Below are positions 32,976 through 41,183 of a stretch of DNA of 64,000 nt, one piece after another. Below the pieces are notes generated by a model. It was not told the DNA's origin and made no database searches. It saw only the letters and a program-made list of their open reading frames with translations. Positions within the stretch are counted from its first letter, which is position 1. Each line of letters begins with the position of its first letter. The position numbers and the translations under genes are program-made. Source of the DNA: an uncultured Porphyromonadaceae bacterium (GTDB lineage Bacteria; Bacteroidota; Bacteroidia; Bacteroidales; Muribaculaceae); contig URTA01000004.1 in NCBI GenBank assembly GCA_900550645.1, forward strand, positions 32,634 to 96,633. The letters are read 5' to 3'.

Positions 32976-35900
32976 TCATTGTTCAGCCGGAGCAGCTTCC
33001 TCTTCCGGCTGTGTAAGTTTTTGCGCCGCTTCTTGCTGCGGCGTTTCGGCGGGAGTCTCTTGCGGAGCTTCTTCCGAGGGAGTTCCCTCAGCCGGTTCAG
33101 GCGAAGGCTCTTCTGCCGGTGTTTCAGCGGGTTCTGCCGCTTGCTCGGCTGCGGCCTCGGGCGTTGGCTCTGTAGCCGCGTCAGGCTCTGTGGCATCGTC
33201 TGTCGTGCCTACGACAGCCTCCTCGGTCTGCTCGACGGCAGCCTTCTCCTCGTAGCGGAAGTATTCATCGAAAGAACGTCCCTCGCGCAGCAACAGTTCA
33301 AAGTTGGGGCGGCTTATCATTATAGGTCGCACAGCCTCTGGCAATACCGTCTGCGGAGCCTGTGCCAGGACGGTGCGGTAATGCTCCAGCTGGCGCACGT
33401 TGGCAAAACCTTTGACTATCAGCAGCCCGACGTTGCCGAAAGCCATTTGCTCCAAGTCGAAGTCCTGCGTGGTGAATGTCGAGAAGTTGAAGCGAGCCAC
33501 GTCATAGAGCAGCTGGTTGGCGTTGATGGAGTCACGCGGGAATGCCAGCACGAGATACTGCGGCGAGTTGGGGTCATGCTCGAAATTTGCAGGCTGCCCA
33601 TTGGCATCCGTAGGCGTGTCGCCGCCGTCGGCCGTGAGGCGTGTGTCCCAGAGCATGCCTCGGCTGTTGCCCTGGCCGCCCTTGATGGTCATGCCCTGCT
33701 TTAGGTTTTTCAGCATGCCCGAGGCCATTTCGGTCATGTCGGTGTCAGGCCACTTCTCGAGCAGCTCCTGCAGCCGCTCGCGGAACTTCTCGGTGTTGCC
33801 CTCTGTTACGTAGCTCAAAGCGTCGAGGAACACGAATTTCGGCATCAGCGGCGACAGCGGGTATTCCTCCGTCACGTCAGCTACGAGCGAGCGCACGCGC
33901 TTGTTCTCGTTGTTCAGGTACGCCTGGTATGTCTCGGCATACATTTCCTCCTGCCGTATGTACATGCGCCGCAGGTTGTTGAAATAGGAGGGGTCTGCCA
34001 TGGCCTTGCCGTAGGTGCTTTCGGCGAAATCAGTCAGTATCTTGCTGCGCCAGCGTTCAGCCTCGGCGGTGTCCTCCTCGCGTACAGCCATGAGGTACAT
34101 GTTGTAGTATACGTCGAGGCGGTAGATGTTGTCGGGATAATTCTCCTCGAGGCGGTTGAACTCGTTGCGGGCCGAGGGGTAGTCGTCGAGCTTGTCCTTG
34201 AGTATCACGCCCATGTTGTAGAGGCCTTCCTGTATGATGTCGTTGCAGTTCTGTATCTCCTCTTCGGTCTTGGGTATCTGCGCCAGGTAGTACTCTATGT
34301 TGTGCGGGTCGGAGGCTGCATTGATGCTGTCGGCTGCGGCACGCTCCTCGGGCGAGGCGTTGGCGAGCGAGTCCGGCACTTCGCTGTCGGTGTCTGATAT
34401 TTCGTCGAGCGAGAACGTATTCTTGTTGCGCCGCCGCCAGTCGTCCTCGAGCTTGCGTGCGCCCCACCGCTTCTGAAACTCCTGTTTGCCGGTGTTCTTG
34501 GCCTGTGTGTTGTAGAAATACCACGACTTGTCGGTATTCATCTGGTACTGCTGTGGGGCGTTCTGGTTGGTGTTCTGGTTGCCCTGGGCGCGTTGCTCGG
34601 CGAGGTATTCCTCGCGTTTGGCGGCTTCCTGCTCCTCCTTCTCGCGCTTCTTCAGCTCGTCCACGAGTTTTTGGCACGCTTTCTCCTGCTCCTCCGGTGT
34701 CATTTTTGCGAGCGTGAGCAGCGAGTCCTGCAGGTGCACGTTGCCGGCGTATGTGCTGAGTTCGTCCAGCACGTCGCTGCGCCGCTTCAGCACCTTATAG
34801 TCCGGATAGTTGTCATTGAGTTGTGGTATGGCCTCGGAATAAAGCGGCTGCGCCTTGACATAGTCGCCCATGGTGAAGTAGATGCCGCCCAGAGCCACCT
34901 GCGCCAACGCCTTGTCGATGCCGTTGCGCGTCGATTTCTCGATGGCGAGTGCGTAGCTTTTGATAGCCTCCGTGCTGTCGCGGCGTGACAGGTAGAGGTT
35001 GCCTATGGCGTAGTATATCTGGTCGAGGTACTCGTTGTTGCGGCCGTAGCGGGCCATGCGCCTCAATGCGCTGACTTCGCCCTTGATGTCCGTGCCGGTG
35101 AATACCTCGCTCTGCTTGATGCGTGCGTTGAACTTGGCGCGGTATGGTGTCGATGCGCCTCCACCGGCCTTCTGGTAGGCATAGTAAGCCTTGCTCTTGT
35201 CGCCGAGGCGCGAATATACCTGCCCGAGCAGGAAATACTGTCGGTTGCGCTGTGTGCCGTGGCTTCCCTCGGCAGCGCGTTGCAGGTAGGGAACAGCCTG
35301 CTCCAGCCGGCCGGCGCGGACTGCGAGGTCTGCCTGTACCACGTCATACTGGTGTCGCAGCGACTTGGTTGTCAGCCGCCGCTCATCTATTTTCTGCAGA
35401 ATGTTTTCCGCTTCGTACTGCCAGTCCATGGCGCAGTATGACCATGCCTCCCACAGCTGTGCCTCCGTGACCGTCTGCGGCAGCCATGTGAAATGCTTCC
35501 CGATGTAGAAGAAAGTCGCCGCCGCGCCCAGAAAGTCGCCGCCGAGGAACTGGCTCTTGCCCATGAGCATCCACGCATTGTGCAGGAACGGGTTGAACTC
35601 GTCGCGGGCGCGGAACTCTTTCTCCTTCTTCGAGCCGGACTTTTTCGCTGGCTTTTTCTTGATGGAATGGAGCTGTATGGCCTTCTGCATCTTCTCGATA
35701 GTGCGCTTGAAATCGCCTTGCGGCTGCGGCAGCTTGCTGTTGGCACGAGCCTCCGCCGGGTGCATCATGACAGTGCGCGTGTAGTCGTCCTCATAGCCTT
35801 GCTCCATGGTTTTGAGCGTCTCTATATAGTGCTGCGAGCCGTTGAAATATACGTTGTAGCGAGTGTTGAACGCCTGCCAGTTGCGCGACATGGCGGTGTT

Positions 35901-36002
35901 CTTCTTCGTGGAACAGGCACACAGACACACCAGCACAGCCGCACACAGCAGTGCCAACGAGGCGTATCGCACACGAAGCGTTCCTCCGCTCATGGTCTTC
36001 AT
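32976..36002 (-). CDS. porW: PorW/SprE, type IX secretion lipoprotein with TPR repeats
   Basis: 1008 residues. Lipoprotein signal (lipobox LCACS, Cys about residue 30), then the signature 'AMSRNWQAFNTRYNVYFNG' and 'AWMLMGKSQFLGGDFLGAAA' seen in SprE/PorW. TPR-type helical repeats span most of residues 120-700, followed by 'SPQYLVLAFPRDSINANQLL' near residue 820. The C-terminal 90 residues are a Pro/Ala/Glu-rich tail. It links the type IX rings to the outer-membrane Sov translocon in characterised systems. Start ATG 36002 is the family start. Confidence 0.93.
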   Translation of the reverse strand: MKTMSGGTLRVRYASLALLCAAVLVCLCACSTKKNTAMSRNWQAFNTRYNVYFNGSQHYIETLKTMEQGYEDDYTRTVMMHPAEARANSKLPQPQGDFKRTIEKMQKAIQLHSIKKKPAKKSGSKKEKEFRARDEFNPFLHNAWMLMGKSQFLGGDFLGAAATFFYIGKHFTWLPQTVTEAQLWEAWSYCAMDWQYEAENILQKIDERRLTTKSLRHQYDVVQADLAVRAGRLEQAVPYLQRAAEGSHGTQRNRQYFLLGQVYSRLGDKSKAYYAYQKAGGGASTPYRAKFNARIKQSEVFTGTDIKGEVSALRRMARYGRNNEYLDQIYYAIGNLYLSRRDSTEAIKSYALAIEKSTRNGIDKALAQVALGGIYFTMGDYVKAQPLYSEAIPQLNDNYPDYKVLKRRSDVLDELSTYAGNVHLQDSLLTLAKMTPEEQEKACQKLVDELKKREKEEQEAAKREEYLAEQRAQGNQNTNQNAPQQYQMNTDKSWYFYNTQAKNTGKQEFQKRWGARKLEDDWRRRNKNTFSLDEISDTDSEVPDSLANASPEERAAADSINAASDPHNIEYYLAQIPKTEEEIQNCNDIIQEGLYNMGVILKDKLDDYPSARNEFNRLEENYPDNIYRLDVYYNMYLMAVREEDTAEAERWRSKILTDFAESTYGKAMADPSYFNNLRRMYIRQEEMYAETYQAYLNNENKRVRSLVADVTEEYPLSPLMPKFVFLDALSYVTEGNTEKFRERLQELLEKWPDTDMTEMASGMLKNLKQGMTIKGGQGNSRGMLWDTRLTADGGDTPTDANGQPANFEHDPNSPQYLVLAFPRDSINANQLLYDVARFNFSTFTTQDFDLEQMAFGNVGLLIVKGFANVRQLEHYRTVLAQAPQTVLPEAVRPIMISRPNFELLLREGRSFDEYFRYEEKAAVEQTEEAVVGTTDDATEPDAATEPTPEAAAEQAAEPAETPAEEPSPEPAEGTPSEEAPQETPAETPQQEAAQKLTQPEEEAAPAEQ

Positions 36003-36037
36003 CTAATGGATAACGGCGCTTGGCGGCTGATTATTGC

Positions 36038-36325
36038 CTACTTTTTGCGCCGTTTGCCGCGTCTGCGGAAATGGTCGTTGTACATCTTGATGCCGAATAT
36101 GACTGCGCTGCACAGGAATGTTATGGTGTTGGTGACCACCAGCGGGACGTTGCCGATGGCGATGCCCTGGACAGTGAAGAACAGTGCACCGAGTCCCATG
36201 AGCAGGAACGTCGGCACGGCGATGCTGTCCGTCTCGCGGGTGCGGATAGTGTACACGGCTTGCGGCAGGTATCCGAAAATCATACATACCGCCGCTATCG
36301 TCCCGGCTACAGATGCAATGTCCAT
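36038..36325 (-). CDS. SemiSWEET-type sugar transporter
   Basis: 95 residues, three predicted membrane helices and a PQ-loop motif 'GYLPQAVYTIRTR', the half-transporter design of bacterial SemiSWEETs, which dimerise to move small sugars. The C-terminus is strongly basic (RRRGKRRKK). It is 35 bp upstream of porW on the same strand and may be co-transcribed with it, though no functional link is known. Confidence 0.85.
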   Translation of the reverse strand: MDIASVAGTIAAVCMIFGYLPQAVYTIRTRETDSIAVPTFLLMGLGALFFTVQGIAIGNVPLVVTNTITFLCSAVIFGIKMYNDHFRRRGKRRKK

Positions 36326-36426
36326 TGTAGTTTCAGATTTTGGTATATACCATGTAACGAACCCTTATTCAATATCGTATAGTCCTCCCTTGTTGCAAGC
36401 TGTGTGGCAATCTTGGTTTTTTTGAC

Positions 36427-36434
36427 TATATTTG
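36427..36434 (+). promoter_or_regulatory. -7 box for the 36465 gene
   Basis: TATATTTG, a match to TAnnTTTG; no clean -33 box. Leader about 25 nt. Confidence 0.5.
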
Positions 36435-36464
36435 CAGCGTAAACACAACAACATTTTCTGCGTA

Positions 36465-37043
36465 ATGCCTAAATTAATAACTTATCTACTGACCATTGGC
36501 ATGATTGTATTGGTGCCGATACTGTTGCTTGGATATTTGATTGAAGGATTTTGGTGGGTCATTTTGTCAGTTGCTGTAATTGGCGGAATTGTATGGTATA
36601 TAGTACACTTACATGATAAGTTGAAAGAAGAGCGACTATATAATGAGTATTTGATGGCATCTGCTCAAAAAGAAACCAGAGAGGAAGCAACTCAAAAACA
36701 AATAAGAGAATTGAACAATAAAGTCGGTGAGAAAGGAGACTACATAGAATATTATGATGCGGTTGGCAAACCTCATTTGGTCGGGTTATTTTGGCGTACT
36801 CAAAATATTCTATTGTTTGATAGGGTCTGCAAATTCGATGATCTTAAATCTATTTCTTGTGGCAAGCAGTTTATGGCATCCAATGTACTTGGTGTTGTTA
36901 CTCTGCGTGGAGAAATTCGACTTACAATCTCAAACAAGGAAAAACTAATCGAAATTCACGCCATAATCTCTACTATAATCAAAAATAACAGAGGCTCGCA
37001 GAGTGCAGGAGTTAAGCCGTGTCATCTTCCGTTCACGTGGTGA
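36465..37043 (+). CDS. AT-rich membrane protein, unrecognised
   Basis: 192 residues from ATG 36465 (MPKLITYLLTIGMIVLV); an upstream in-frame ATG at 36432 sits inside the promoter and is rejected. Two membrane helices (about 5-25 and 28-48), a charged coiled coil (about 50-85, KEERLYNEYLMASAQKE) and a soluble domain ending 'KLIEIHAIISTIIKNN' follow. The last 17 residues run into the next ORF's overlap and look different in character. AT content is clearly higher than in neighbouring genes. No family recognised. Confidence 0.55.
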   Translation: MPKLITYLLTIGMIVLVPILLLGYLIEGFWWVILSVAVIGGIVWYIVHLHDKLKEERLYNEYLMASAQKETREEATQKQIRELNNKVGEKGDYIEYYDAVGKPHLVGLFWRTQNILLFDRVCKFDDLKSISCGKQFMASNVLGVVTLRGEIRLTISNKEKLIEIHAIISTIIKNNRGSQSAGVKPCHLPFTW

Positions 37044-37443
37044 CGAGGCTACTCTTCCGACTGAACCTCTATATGGTTTTGCGAAATTGAAAATGTGTAA
37101 ATTGTTGCAGGAGGCTGCGAATACAATTTCGGATAAAATTAAAGTGATGAACGAGCGTGATACCATCATCGCATCTTGCGTTGTCTGTAGAAAACGAAGT
37201 GTTGTCAGATGTGAACTGGGCCGTTCTCAAGGCCAATCGACAATTAAGCTCATTGTCTTTTGGGGACACAACGGCTCGACATTCAAAGATACTGGTGACT
37301 ACATAAACGCCCCAGACGTTGCCAAAGTTGTTGTCGGAGGGAGTTTGGAACAAAATAAGGATTCTTCTGTTTTTGTCAAAGGTATTCCGAGGCTATATAA
37401 TTGTCGTTCGGCTGCATCACTGGGTGACCTGTTTCAAATCTAA
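37003..37443 (+). CDS. Possible AT-rich gene or remnant, unrecognised
   Basis: 146 codons open from ATG 37003, overlapping the preceding gene by 41 bp and ending 1 bp before the converging gene. There is no promoter or family motif. A competing minus-strand frame (37069-37353) is also open, so strand is uncertain. The segment around 37010-37090 ('FRSRGDEATLPTEPLYG' in this frame) reads like a dispersed non-coding sequence rather than protein. Treat as a low-confidence ORF. Confidence 0.3.
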   Translation: MQELSRVIFRSRGDEATLPTEPLYGFAKLKMCKLLQEAANTISDKIKVMNERDTIIASCVVCRKRSVVRCELGRSQGQSTIKLIVFWGHNGSTFKDTGDYINAPDVAKVVVGGSLEQNKDSSVFVKGIPRLYNCRSAASLGDLFQI

Positions 37444-37444
37444 G

Positions 37445-37990
37445 TCAGTACCCTCGCTCTTTGCGGCGCAATGCATACATGCGCTCTTTGAAGCCCCCAG
37501 AGCGCATGAAATCCGTCTCAAGGCGTTCAAGTTGCCGAAACAGCAGGTAGTCGGCCTGGTTAATCAGGATTATGGTCATATTGGCGACCGTATGGTCGGG
37601 TCTTGTTTCGGCAAGTTGCATGAAATATTCTGCATCGTTGTGAGTGCGTCCGAGCCGGCGCATCGCTTCATATTCGGCACTTCCGCGTTCCCATTGTCGC
37701 ATATTGTGCGTTTTCAGGTAGTCCTCGAAATCCTCAAGAAGTTCTTTCAGGCTTGCTTTTGCCACATTCACCAGTTTTATTTCCGTAGCTGCAGACGTGG
37801 CAGAAGCTGCGCATCCCTCGATGATGTTTTGTTTGCCGCTGCGGGCAGCTTGTACCATTTGGTCGATGGTGCGGTCTCCCTTGGCTAGGTATTTGTGGCA
37901 GAAGAAGTAGGTCAACTGGAAAATGGCATCGGCTTTCTGATATGACAGCAACTCCTTGTAATTGCCGCTGTGCCTCACCAGCTCGCCCAT
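37445..37990 (-). CDS. Four-helix-bundle (suffix domain) protein
   Basis: 181 residues, all helical, no signal peptide. The central part 'DRTIDQMVQAARSGKQNIIE' and 'GCAASATSAATEIKLVNVAK' matches the four-helix bundle family related to intervening-sequence-encoded S23 proteins. The C-terminal 'SGGFKERMYALRRKERGY' is typical of the 'suffix domain' subgroup, which is frequent in Bacteroidetes. No biochemical function is established. It stands between the AT-rich islet and tRNA-Gln. Confidence 0.8.
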   Translation of the reverse strand: MGELVRHSGNYKELLSYQKADAIFQLTYFFCHKYLAKGDRTIDQMVQAARSGKQNIIEGCAASATSAATEIKLVNVAKASLKELLEDFEDYLKTHNMRQWERGSAEYEAMRRLGRTHNDAEYFMQLAETRPDHTVANMTIILINQADYLLFRQLERLETDFMRSGGFKERMYALRRKERGY

Positions 37991-38021
37991 GACGAAAGAT
38001 TTTTAAGATGATTAGTGTGAT

Positions 38022-38060
38022 TAAAGTCCTTAAGGTCTCTAAGGACTTTAAAGACCTTAA
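38022..38060. terminator. Two overlapping, mutually exclusive hairpins after tRNA-Gln
   Basis: Stem A: TAAAGTCCTTA (38022-38032) with TAAGGACTTTA (38040-38050), 11 bp perfect. Stem B: TTAAGGTCT (38030-38038) with AGACCTTAA (38052-38060), 9 bp perfect. They share bases, so only one forms at a time. On the minus strand they begin 11 bp past the tRNA 3' end. Confidence 0.6.
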
Positions 38061-38070
38061 AGATAAGTAG

Positions 38071-38141
38071 TTGTCTTACCAGGATTCGAACCTGGACAAG
38101 CAGAACCAAAAACTGCTGTGCTACCATTACACCATAAGACA
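38071..38141 (-). tRNA. tRNA-Gln(TTG)
   Basis: 71-nt cloverleaf on the minus strand. Acceptor TGTCTTA/TAAGACA fully paired, discriminator A. Anticodon loop TTTTGGT, anticodon TTG; the base pair closing the loop is a T-T mismatch. T-stem CCAGG/CCTGG with loop TTCGAAT. CCA not encoded. Confidence 0.92.
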
Positions 38142-38207
38142 ATCCATTACTCCAGCGAACACCTATAAATAATAAAAACGTAAAAAACCAATTCGCTAAA
38201 AGCAGTG

Positions 38208-38239
38208 CAAAGTTACGGCGTTTTTCCGTCTCCTGCAAG
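38208..38239 (-). promoter_or_regulatory. Promoter of tRNA-Gln
   Basis: On the minus strand CTTG, 20 bp, TAACTTTG (38208-38215), about 65 bp upstream of the tRNA. Confidence 0.7.
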
Positions 38240-38322
38240 TGCCAGGCGAGGGCTGAGGCTGTTGGTGCTGCGGTATTACGCATTTTTAACGTGGCTCGAA
38301 ACATTATGTCGCCGTTATGAAC

Positions 38323-38330
38323 TACTTTTG
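38323..38330 (+). promoter_or_regulatory. -7 box of the FKBP operon
   Basis: TACTTTTG, a TAnnTTTG match about 58 bp upstream of ATG 38389; the -33 box is weak. Confidence 0.55.
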
Positions 38331-38388
38331 CAGAGCATAAATGCGCCTGGGCAGAAGCCCTGCGCGTAACACAACTATTTATTTCTAT

Positions 38389-38979
38389 ATGGACAAACTG
38401 AGTTATTCCTGGGGACTCGCCATGGGTCAGCAGCTGCGCGGAATGGGCGTAAAGGATTTGAACATCGAAGATTTCACCAACGCCGTTAGATGCGTTTTCG
38501 AGAACAAGGAGCCGGAAGTGAAGCCGGAGGAGGCACAGCAGGTCATCAATGCATACCTGCAAGAGCTGGAGGCCAAGGCTACGAAAGTCGCAAAAGAGGC
38601 CGGCGCGAAGTTCCTTGAGGAGAACGCGAAGAACGAGGGCGTAAAGGTGACTGCCTCGGGACTGCAATATACAGTCGAGAAAGAGGGTACGGGCGCGTCG
38701 CCCAAAGCCACTGACGAGGTGACGGTGCACTACACCGGACGCTTGCTCGACGGCACAGTCTTCGACAGCTCCGTAAGCCGTGGCGAGCCTGCAACATTCC
38801 CGCTCAACCGCGTCATCCCCGGCTGGACAGAGGGCGTGCAGCTGATGAAGGAGGGCGGCAAGTATATGTTCTTCATCCCGAGTGAGTTGGCTTACGGCGC
38901 ACAGGGAATACCGAACGCTATCCCCCCGCACTCGACTCTGATATTTGAAGTTGAACTCATCAAGGTGATAAAGAAATGA
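38389..38979 (+). CDS. FKBP-type peptidyl-prolyl cis-trans isomerase (cytoplasmic)
   Basis: 196 residues from ATG 38389 (MDKLSYSWGLAMGQQLRGMG). An N-terminal helical dimerisation domain (about 1-85) precedes an FKBP domain: 'VTVHYTGRLLDGTVFDSS', 'PLNRVIPGWTEGVQLMKEGG' and 'FFIPSELAYGAQG'. No signal peptide. It assists folding by isomerising proline bonds. First gene of a tightly coupled operon: its stop overlaps the next start by 4 bp. Confidence 0.93.
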   Translation: MDKLSYSWGLAMGQQLRGMGVKDLNIEDFTNAVRCVFENKEPEVKPEEAQQVINAYLQELEAKATKVAKEAGAKFLEENAKNEGVKVTASGLQYTVEKEGTGASPKATDEVTVHYTGRLLDGTVFDSSVSRGEPATFPLNRVIPGWTEGVQLMKEGGKYMFFIPSELAYGAQGIPNAIPPHSTLIFEVELIKVIKK

Positions 38980-39515
38980 AACGTATGAGCTGTTTTGCAT
39001 TTATCGCAGCCGGCGTGGTGCTGGCGTGGAGCGCGTCTTCATGCGGCAACAAGACCAAAGCTGAAAACGACACTCCGCAGACACAGCAGGAACAGGTCGC
39101 AGAACCGGCGCAGCCGGTTCAGGAAGGCGTGTACAACGCGGCTTACTTCCAGCAGACCGGCGACAGCGTGGGCTACAAGACTACCGCTTCAGGGCTGAAG
39201 TATGTGACTGTGACTGAAGGCACTGGCGAATCTCCCAAGGAGACGGACGAAGTGACCGTGCATTACACCGGCAAACTGCTGGACGGCACAGTGTTCGACA
39301 GTTCGTACAATCACGGCGGAGAACCGATTTCTTTCCCGCTCAACCGTGTCATCAAGGGCTGGACTGAGGGACTGCAGCTGATGAAGGTCGGCGGCAAGAC
39401 GGTGTTCTACATTCCGAGCAACCTGGCATACGGCGAGCAGGGCATGCCTGGCGCAATACCCCCGAATGCTGACCTGATCTTCGAGGTTGAACTCATTAAG
39501 GTCAACGGAAAATGA
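38976..39515 (+). CDS. FKBP-type peptidyl-prolyl isomerase lipoprotein
   Basis: 179 residues. Lipoprotein signal ends in ASSC (Cys about residue 23), then a Gln/Pro-rich linker and an FKBP domain closely related to the previous gene ('VTVHYTGKLLDGTVFDSSYN', 'FPLNRVIKGWTEGLQLMKV', 'FYIPSNLAYGEQGMPGAIPP'). Acts in the periplasm or at a membrane. Both ends overlap neighbours by 4 bp. The domain similarity suggests a tandem duplication. Confidence 0.92.
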   Translation: MKRMSCFAFIAAGVVLAWSASSCGNKTKAENDTPQTQQEQVAEPAQPVQEGVYNAAYFQQTGDSVGYKTTASGLKYVTVTEGTGESPKETDEVTVHYTGKLLDGTVFDSSYNHGGEPISFPLNRVIKGWTEGLQLMKVGGKTVFYIPSNLAYGEQGMPGAIPPNADLIFEVELIKVNGK

Positions 39516-39727
39516 GAAAGCTGTTTCTCCTGACTGCCGGCATGGCAGTGCTGGCTCTCGCTGCCTCGGGCTGCAAGGGGCGTACCATGGAGAACATGGT
39601 GCCGACCGGCGACACCGTGGAGGTTGACGCGCCTGACGTGCGGGCTGCGGCTGCCGAGGACAGCCTCGCCGCCGTGACCCCCGACACACCGGTGGCGGCT
39701 GACAAACAAATGACACAGACGAAATAA
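39512..39727 (+). CDS. Short lipoprotein
   Basis: 71 residues: a lipoprotein signal peptide (lipobox ASGC, Cys about residue 21) and a 50-residue acidic, Ala/Asp/Val-rich mature chain with no predicted fold. It starts inside the previous stop (ATGA) and sits between two FKBP-type genes. No family recognised; real gene status rests on the signal peptide, coupling and codon pattern. Confidence 0.65.
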   Translation: MRKLFLLTAGMAVLALAASGCKGRTMENMVPTGDTVEVDAPDVRAAAAEDSLAAVTPDTPVAADKQMTQTK

Positions 39728-39739
39728 AGAACAGATATT

Positions 39740-40651
39740 ATGAAACTGAAACTGTTTACCGCAGGAGCGGCCATGTCCCTCCTGCTGCTGGCTTCCTGCG
39801 ACGGCGGCAACGTCACAGGCAAGGACATCAAGGAGGCTGGCGTTTCAAACACCACAGACTCGCTCTCATATTATGAGGGTATAAGCGCAGCATACATGTT
39901 TGAGCAGATGGCTCAGCAGGACACCACGCTCAAAACAGATGCCGGCCGTGCTGACTTCATAAAGGGTCTGCGTGCGGCAATGGAAATGTTTGACGGCAAG
40001 TCATAGGCATACATCGCGGGTCTCACTGCCGGAGTGCAGGTGGCTATGACAAACAAGAACTTCAAAAACGAGCTTGAGCTGAACATCAACAACCGCATCA
40101 TGCTGACAGGTCTGGCATACGCTCTTCAGAACGACTCGATAACCAAGGACCCGCAGGTCATGCAGCAGTTCCAGACGCTGATGCAGCGTCTTCAGGAAGA
40201 GAAGATGAAGAAAGACCATGACGCTGCCGTCAAGGAGATGGCTTCTCTCGCACACAAGGGCTATACTGCCAGCGGAGAGGGCATGATGGTCAAGGTGTCG
40301 AAGCCGGGCAGCGGCGAGACCCTGAAAGAGGGTGACCGCGTGAAGGTCAAGCTGGCTGTCAAGGAGATGAACGGCAAGGCTGTAAACCTGCCGCAGCTCC
40401 CAGAGGAGGTGGTCGTAGGACGCTCTTTCGGTTTTGACTCTCCGATGGCAAAGGCTATTGCGACGATGAGGATGGGCGAGACCGCGACATTCGCGTTCCC
40501 CGCAGTGGACATGTTCCGTGGCGGGCAGAAGCAGTACGGTCTCGAGAACAACAGCGTGCTGCTCTTTGAGGTGTCAACCCTCGGGCTTGCTCCCGCAGAA
40601 AAGGATAACGCTGCGCCTCTCAAGGTTGAGCCTGCCAAGCCTGGCAAGTAA
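39740..40651 (+). pseudogene. FKBP-like lipoprotein gene interrupted by an in-frame TAG
   Basis: The reading frame from ATG 39740 encodes a lipoprotein signal (lipobox LLASC) and an FKBP N-terminal domain for 88 residues, stops at TAG (40004-40006, context AAG TCA TAG GCA TAC), then continues open in the same frame to TAA at 40651, reading 'AYIAGLTAGVQVAMTNKNFK', which is the expected continuation. The C-terminal half is a divergent FKBP-like domain. No frameshift or other lesion is seen, so the change is a single codon: recent nonsense mutation, sequencing error, or less likely read-through. The downstream part has only GTG 40034 or ATG codons for re-initiation and would lack a signal peptide. 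Confidence 0.75.
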
Positions 40652-40673
40652 GCAGCAAGACATACTGATACAA

Positions 40674-40710
40674 CACGAGGGCGTGCCGAAATCACCGGCA
40701 TGCCCTCGTG
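40674..40710 (+). terminator. Terminator of the FKBP operon
   Basis: 14-bp stem CACGAGGGCGTGCC / GGCATGCCCTCGTG with one G-T pair, 20 bp after the last stop codon. Confidence 0.75.
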
Positions 40711-40801
40711 CTGTCAGAGCCCTCGGAGAATATTTTGTCGCACAAAAAAGAGCTTGCCATCTCGGCAAACTCTCCTTTTCTTTTCTTTTATATTACTGCT
40801 G

Positions 40802-40874
40802 TGACCCCGGAGGGGCTCGAACCCTCGACCCACTGATTAAGAGTCAGTTGCTCTACCAACTGAGCTACGGAGTC
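40802..40874 (-). tRNA. tRNA-Lys(CTT)
   Basis: 73-nt cloverleaf on the minus strand. Acceptor GACTCCG/CGGGGTC (one T-G pair), discriminator A. Anticodon loop CTCTTAA gives CTT. T-loop TTCGAGC. CCA not encoded. Confidence 0.93.
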
Positions 40875-40908
40875 TTGCTTTGACCATGTTTCCCTGTCAA
40901 AATCGATG

Positions 40909-40939
40909 CAAAGTTACTGCCTTATTTCGACATGGCAAA
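40909..40939 (-). promoter_or_regulatory. Promoter of tRNA-Lys
   Basis: On the minus strand TTTG (40936-40939), 19 bp, TAACTTTG (40909-40916). Confidence 0.8.
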
Positions 40940-41085
40940 ATTTTTCGGCATCTTTTTTTGCTGATTTTTCTTCAGCTTGGTGCATTAATCTGATTGTCAC
41001 TGTATTATGCTTGAAAAATATTTTGCCGATTTTTGCCGCGAAAATTTTTCTCCCCCGAGATTGCGTGTGTGTGAAAAATAATTCC

Positions 41086-41093
41086 TATCTTTG
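41086..41093 (+). promoter_or_regulatory. -7 box for the 41184 gene
   Basis: TATCTTTG with TTGC about 21 bp upstream; leader about 85 nt. Confidence 0.55.
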
Positions 41094-41183
41094 ATGCAAA
41101 TATTAAACGCGAGTGTGCGCGTGCCTGTACTATACCTCAGGACAGGTGTGTGCAGCCGCAGCAAAAACAAGGAAACAACAGAA

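Noticed and set aside
37069..37353. Minus-strand open frame in the AT-rich islet
   Set aside because: No promoter, motif or start context; kept only as a note on strand uncertainty of the 37003-37443 frame.
39740..40651. Amber codon as a recoded sense codon across the genome
   Set aside because: TAG ends intact genes elsewhere in the window (aroB, rpoN), so general reassignment is not supported.
40034..40651. Separate gene starting at GTG 40034
   Set aside because: It is in the same frame as 39740, has no signal peptide or promoter of its own and reads as the expected continuation of the FKBP lipoprotein.
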